From the NCBI GenBank assembly GCA_011322715.1, contig DRLX01000510.1, forward strand, positions 1 through 6,352: a stretch of DNA of 6,352 bases, given 5' to 3'. Shown piece after piece: positions 5,969 through 6,352 of this stretch (positions are counted from its first letter, which is position 1; each line of letters starts with the position of its first letter). Origin of the DNA: Desulfobulbaceae bacterium (GTDB lineage: Bacteria; Desulfobacterota; Desulfobulbia; Desulfobulbales; Desulfobulbaceae). Below the pieces are notes generated by a model. It ran no database searches and was not told the DNA's origin. It worked only from the letters and a program-made list of their open reading frames with translations. The translations under genes and the position numbers were made by a program.

Positions 5969-6352
5969 AAACTGGAGAGTTTGATCCTGGCTCAGAACGA
6001 ACGCTGGCGGCGTGCTTAACACATGCAAGTCGAACGAGAAAGTTTCCTTCGGGAAGCGAGTAAAGTGGCGCACGGGTGAGTAACGCGTAGATAACCTGCC
6101 CTGATGTCTGGGATAACCCTTCGAAAGGGGGACTAATACCGGATACGCTGATTGCTTATAAGAGTAATCAGGAAAGATGGCCTCTGATTTAAGCTATCGC
6201 ATTTGGAGGGGTCTGCGTACCATTAGCTTGTTGGTGGGGTAACGGCCTACCAAGGCAACGATGGTTAACGGGTCTGAGAGGATGATCCGTCACACTGGCA
6301 CTGAAACACGGGCCAGACTCCTACGGGAGGCAGCAGTGAGGAATATTGCGCA
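5969..6352 (+). rRNA. rrs: 16S ribosomal RNA, 5' portion (3' part beyond window)
   Basis: The conserved start AGAGTTTGATCCTGGCTCAG (27F site) lies at 5976-5995; counting back seven bases as in E. coli numbering places the mature 5' end near 5969. Further landmarks are the universal segment with ACACATGCAAGTCGAACG, GTGGCGCACGGGTGAGTAACGCG in the V1-V2 region, CTGAGAGGATGATC, and ACTCCTACGGGAGGCAGCAG (338F site) near the right edge. The window stops at about E. coli position 373. The V2 helix and the GAGGAATATTGCGCA end resemble Desulfobacterota, most like Desulfobulbales as far as I can judge from memory. It is transcribed away from selA and is presumably the first gene of a 16S-23S-5S operon whose rest is outside. 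Confidence 0.98.

Overview
The window looks like chromosomal DNA from a sulfate-reducing-type Desulfobacterota bacterium, probably of the Desulfobulbales/Desulfocapsaceae sort. This assignment is from memory and rests on the partial 16S rRNA at the right end, together with a selenocysteine synthase (SelA) and a type IV pilus motor of the delta-proteobacterial kind. No alignment could be run, so the order-level call is tentative.

Layout. Positions 1-5418 hold four genes, all on the minus strand. In transcription order they are selA (L-seryl-tRNA(Sec) selenium transferase), a 705-residue protein with two degenerate GGDEF-like regions and about eight C-terminal TPR repeats, a LOG-family (TIGR00730) nucleotide phosphoribohydrolase, and pilT (retraction ATPase), whose last residues run off the left edge. 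The gaps are 12, 53 and 65 bases with no convincing terminator, so one operon is possible; weak internal promoter candidates precede the LOG gene and pilT.

Positions 5419-5968 are an AT-rich divergent control region between selA (minus) and a ribosomal RNA operon (plus). It shows two tandem sigma70-type promoters for the rRNA, two dyads placed over the stronger one, a short terminator-like hairpin, a boxA antitermination element and two small leader hairpins. On the selA side there is a candidate promoter, a short direct-repeat cluster, and a possible 55-codon small membrane-protein ORF that overlaps the selA start. Positions 5969-6352 are the first 384 bases of 16S rRNA.

How the genes fit together. 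SelA makes selenocysteyl-tRNA. The TPR/GGDEF-like protein looks like a non-enzymatic scaffold or signalling protein, the LOG protein cleaves nucleoside monophosphates, and PilT powers pilus retraction. No pathway obviously joins all four. The most unusual points are the double degenerate GGDEF-TPR protein; the fact that selA ends in UGA in the same frame as that gene in an organism that recodes UGA; and the dyad/attenuator-like structure in the rRNA promoter and leader. I see no clear evidence of a wholly new system, mobile element or CRISPR array.
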